This document shows, in pieces, positions 60,601 through 64,000 of a DNA stretch of 64,000 nt (position 1 is its first letter; each line of letters opens with the position of its first letter). The stretch is from Halichoerus grypus. Its lineage: Eukaryota; Chordata; Mammalia; Carnivora; Phocidae. The notes under the pieces were generated by a model that searched no databases, had not been told where the DNA came from, and saw only the letters and a program-made list of their open reading frames with translations. Made by a program: the position numbers and the translations under genes. Location of the stretch: positions 143,110,308-143,174,307 of the forward strand of contig NC_135717.1 of the NCBI RefSeq assembly GCF_964656455.1. Direction: 5' to 3'.

Positions 60601-63220
60601 GGAAAGTAGGGCTAGGTGAGGTGCTGATGAAGAGATTCACTTTTTTTTTTATTGGTATCGTTTTGGGAGTGTTTGAATTTTTTTACAAGATTGTGTTCCT
60701 TTTGTAGTAAGTAAAATATATTATCAAGTATAAGTATGTAAGTAAAAATATATCAAGCATCATTTTTTAAATCTAAAATATGTGTTTTACTGACCCTCTC
60801 CAGCAACTATGCTTTTATTCTCAGAAGATAAATAAAACACAGATGGGAGGTAGTAAAAACCCAACATGCATTTCTTAAAATAAATAAATTATTGAATATG
60901 GAACTTGAAACTGTATTAAAACCAGCAGAGATCTGTTATTTTTCTTAAACATTGGCTTTTTAATTCATGCTAGCAGTTTTTCCTTATGCATCCTGAAGTG
61001 GCTACTCTGCAGAAATTTGTCAGTGACTTTACCTACATTATCTTAGAACCAGTAGAGGTCGCCATCTACCATGTTCTAGCATTTTAGGGGAAGGAAAAAA
61101 ATCTTGAGTGGTTAGTAAAAATGCACAAAGGGGTCAGAAGTTTTCAATATGAAGCTTTCCTCTTGGAAGCTTTGCATAATTGAACCAATATTCAAGCAAG
61201 AGAAAAAAGTATAAATAAAAATAATGGATACAAGATGTTGGTGTTACAGAACTTCAAAAAACAGAATTTCTTAGAAATTACATAAAAATTTTTCTAGTTG
61301 ACTTAGTTAATACAAATCCTTCTTTATGTCAGAATGTTGGAACAAAAACCTCAGAAAGTTATCAAATCCCAACATAGTAAAATCCGTATATTTGTAAAAT
61401 GGCTTTGTGGTCTCTCTCCACCACTATGTTGGAAGCCCTTAAAAAGCTCAAGTGTTTATTTTTGCCCTGACTTATTCTGTGACTTTCATTCTGTATATTA
61501 GATTTTTTTAATGTCTTCGTTTTCTCAACTACACAATAAAAGTTAACCTGTCAACCTGTTAGTGTCACTCCTGGCTCTCACAGTTTACAAAGAACATTGA
61601 AGCTTTGATATGTAAATACTGCTGCTGGGTGTCCCAAAGATAGCTTAAAGTTTATTTTCTTTAAGGCATGATTTAATTGAAATAATAGAAGATCTGCCTT
61701 TTAGAAGAGGAAATAAACTGAGGCTTGGTAATTCTAGAATGGATAAATGGGTAGACATATAAGGATATGCAGCTCGAAGTAGGGAAAGCTTTTCCTAAAA
61801 ACAGAATTTTCGTAACGATAAATGGTTGCTTCAGAAGTTAGTAAGCTTACTATCACCGGAAATATTCAAGTGGATTAGATACTCACTTGGTGACAGTGTG
61901 TTAGAAATTTAAATTCTCGGGTGTGGGTGAGAAGCTATACTAAACTTCTAAGAAAGACCAATTTTATTTCTTTCTTTTTAATTTTAAATTGATAACAGTG
62001 TTATATTAAAACTCATGTCATATTAGGATAATGCTAACTAATGTGACAAACAAGTCTGAAAATTTTGGTGGATTAAACAACCATTATTTCAAACTCAGGT
62101 ACTGGTCCCATGATGTTATTGATGGTTGGCAGTGACTTTCCTCTATATGGACACTCAGGGACTTGGCTTTCATCCATCTTGTGGCTCCACCATCTCCTAG
62201 GGCCTTGAAGTACTTTGCCTCCTGGGAAAAGGAAAAACAGGGAATACACAACTACTTCTTAACCACCTAATCTAGAAATGACACAGTCACTTCTGCTTAT
62301 ATTCCACTGGAGAAAATGAGTCATATGTTCCCATATGGATTTAGGGAGAAAGGGAAGCAAAACTTTGATGCACAGCTAGTCTTTTCCACCATCCATATCT
62401 CTGACCACTAAAAACATTTGTGAATACCCCTCTTCTTATTCATGAAACAAACTCCTTACCCCTTCAAGGAAGTCAACTCAGAATTGTATTCAGTAACTTC
62501 ATCCAACTCAAAATCCAGAAAATCTGGGGGATGTATAATCCTCTCTATCAGGTATGGATGTGATTCCTTATAGTCCAATGACCATTTTGTTTCCTGAAGT
62601 AGATTACATCATTGGCTCAAATCTTGACCACTCCTCGATTCCACATCCTTTGCCATGTAACTTTGCAGCGTTCGCTCACTGTGGATGAAATGTTGTGCCC
62701 ACCCTCTGACACTGAGCTCTGCTATGGGAGTTGCTCTGAGCAACAGGAAGATAGTACACAAGATGTAAGCAGAAGTCCTCTGTCAACATGAGAGCTTGCT
62801 CAAGGCTAGTCTACACAAAAATGAAAGATACATGGAGCAGAGCCAGTTGCCCCAGTCAAGCATCCTAGCTGACAGCTGGCCAACCTCCAGATATATGAGT
62901 GAGCTAAGCCAAGACAGGGCTACCTGGTTAAACCCTAGCTGATCCTGGACACATGAACAATACATGCATAATGCTATATGACACTTAGGTTTTTGTAATT
63001 GTTTATTATGGTAATAGGTAGCTGATACATTTCCTAAACTAGACTATCACTCTTAGTGAACACAAACTTGTTTCATTTTCTATAGTTTGCATAATAGCTA
63101 ATAGTATACCTTCCTAAATTGGAATTTGAATTTTTATTGAGCTCAATTTCATATATGGCAAGACTTAGCTGAGAAAATGCTTTAAATAATGTCAAACACA
63201 AGCATAAATCACTTTTTACA
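57670..63220. other. Long intergenic stretch with no confirmed gene or named element
   Basis: AT-rich, with poly-T runs at about 60050-60069 and a CTCF-like word at 61049-61063. No SINE or young L1 interrupts these 5.5 kb, which is unusual in this window. Confidence 0.4.
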
Positions 63221-63224
63221 TAGT

Positions 63225-63420
63225 GAAGCACTCAACCTCTCAAATCGCTTTCAGATCTCTCTTCCTTTGATTTTCATAGCAACCCTGATGGAGGGTAAAA
63301 CAGATATTAACTCTATACTACTGACTACCAACTCTCAGTGACTGAGTGACCTGCTCCGATTACAATTAGTTAATGACAGAACCAGACCAAACACAGTAGA
63401 ATCCATATCTCCTGGCTACC
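63225..63420 (-). repeat. Probable MIR relic (minus)
   Basis: 'ttttcatagcaaccctgatg', 'actgagtgacctgctccga' and 'cagaaccagaccaaacac' fit a strongly diverged minus-strand MIR. Confidence 0.45.
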
Positions 63421-63679
63421 AAAATCTGTTCCCATTGCTGAACAGGTCTTCGTTAGAGAATTAATTTTCCACTGCTAATCTGTGATAAATATGGTCATGA
63501 CATTCTTAACTCAGTGCAAATTTTTGAGTGTAAACTTTTTTCCTTTAGAAATCTCTGATCCCAGTTTATGACTATTCCCTTTAATGGAATGCTTACACCA
63601 GTATTTTCTTCTTAGACGAGCTGTAGAATGAACTATTCAGTAAATAAGAATTGGATGCATAGGAATTTTGGCCTAGAGT

Positions 63680-63885
63680 GGAATTTCTCAACTTCAGCAC
63701 TGTTGACATTTTGGGCTAGGTAATTCTTTGTTGGAGGGGGGGAGGAGCCGCCCTGTTCATTGTAGAATATTTAGCAGCATCCCTGACGTGTACCTACTAG
63801 ATGCCGGTAGAATTTCCCAAGTCGTGACAACCAAAAGTGTCTGCAGATATCGTCAAATACTCCTCCTCCCGGGAGAGAAATACTG
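63680..63885 (-). mobile_element. MER20-like hAT MITE relic
   Basis: 'ttctcaacttcagcactgtt', 'gacattttgggctaggtaa', 'tagcagcatccctgacgtg', 'gtgacaaccaaaagtgtct' in the same orientation as 265-515. Confidence 0.65.
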
Positions 63886-64000
63886 ATCTACAGATTAAAA
63901 GCAATCTGGATTTTGCAAGAGTACCAGGTTCCTTGAATATGAGAGCTGAAATCTAAGGGATGAGTTTGCACAACCTTTTCATTTTATAAGTGAAGAAACT

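Overview
The window looks like chromosomal DNA of a carnivoran mammal, most likely a non-canid caniform (bear, seal or mustelid type). It is AT-rich, has no dense coding, and contains about fourteen tRNA-derived carnivore SINEs of the 'GGTGGCTCAGTCGGTTAAGC ... GGTCATGATCC ... (TC)n ... AAATAAA' type plus carnivore L1 elements. I saw no copy of the abundant dog SINEC_Cf form and no cat-type SINE head. That lineage call is inference from repeat style only.

Only one host protein-coding gene is supported: the last three coding exons of a METTL25-type gene on the + strand (11900-11974, 12539-12610, 14166-14258). They join in phase 0 into a 79-residue C-terminus and are followed by tandem poly(A) signals near 14380. 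Positions 1-11899 are therefore most likely the intron before the first of these exons. Everything after about 14.4 kb is downstream intergenic DNA; in human this is the METTL25-TMTC2 interval (knowledge, not seen here).

Layout: 0-11.9 kb intron with a MER20-like element, a remarkable RPL6/L1 composite retro-insertion (1476-2668), an old L1 carrying a SINE (3.7-5.1 kb), nested opposite SINEs (6.3-6.7 kb), an old L1 3' end, and a 53-bp inverted repeat flanking an L1 relic (9.6-10.3 kb). 11.9-14.4 kb: METTL25 3' end. 14.4-33 kb: intergenic DNA with MIR, L2, old L1, MER5A-like relics, and a 5'-truncated carnivore L1 with a SINE nested in it (19.85-21.13 kb). 33.3-34.8 kb: another old L1. 41.5-48.5 kb: a structurally full-length carnivore L1 on the minus strand with a target-site duplication, GC-rich 5' UTR, a tandemly repeated A-rich 5' UTR segment, and inactivated ORF1 and ORF2. 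48.5-64 kb: MIRs, hAT-type relics, an MLT1/MST-like LTR, an ERVL-like LTR, two SINEs, and a second MER20-like element at the far end.

The best candidate for something unusual is the 1476-2668 composite. An RPL6 retropseudogene (minus) and an L1 3' end (plus) are joined 5'-to-5', both tails point outward, and one near-perfect 16-bp target-site duplication brackets the whole unit. This suggests one integration event primed from both ends on two different RNAs. I found no operons, CRISPR arrays or intact viral genes, nor evidence of an undescribed multi-gene system.
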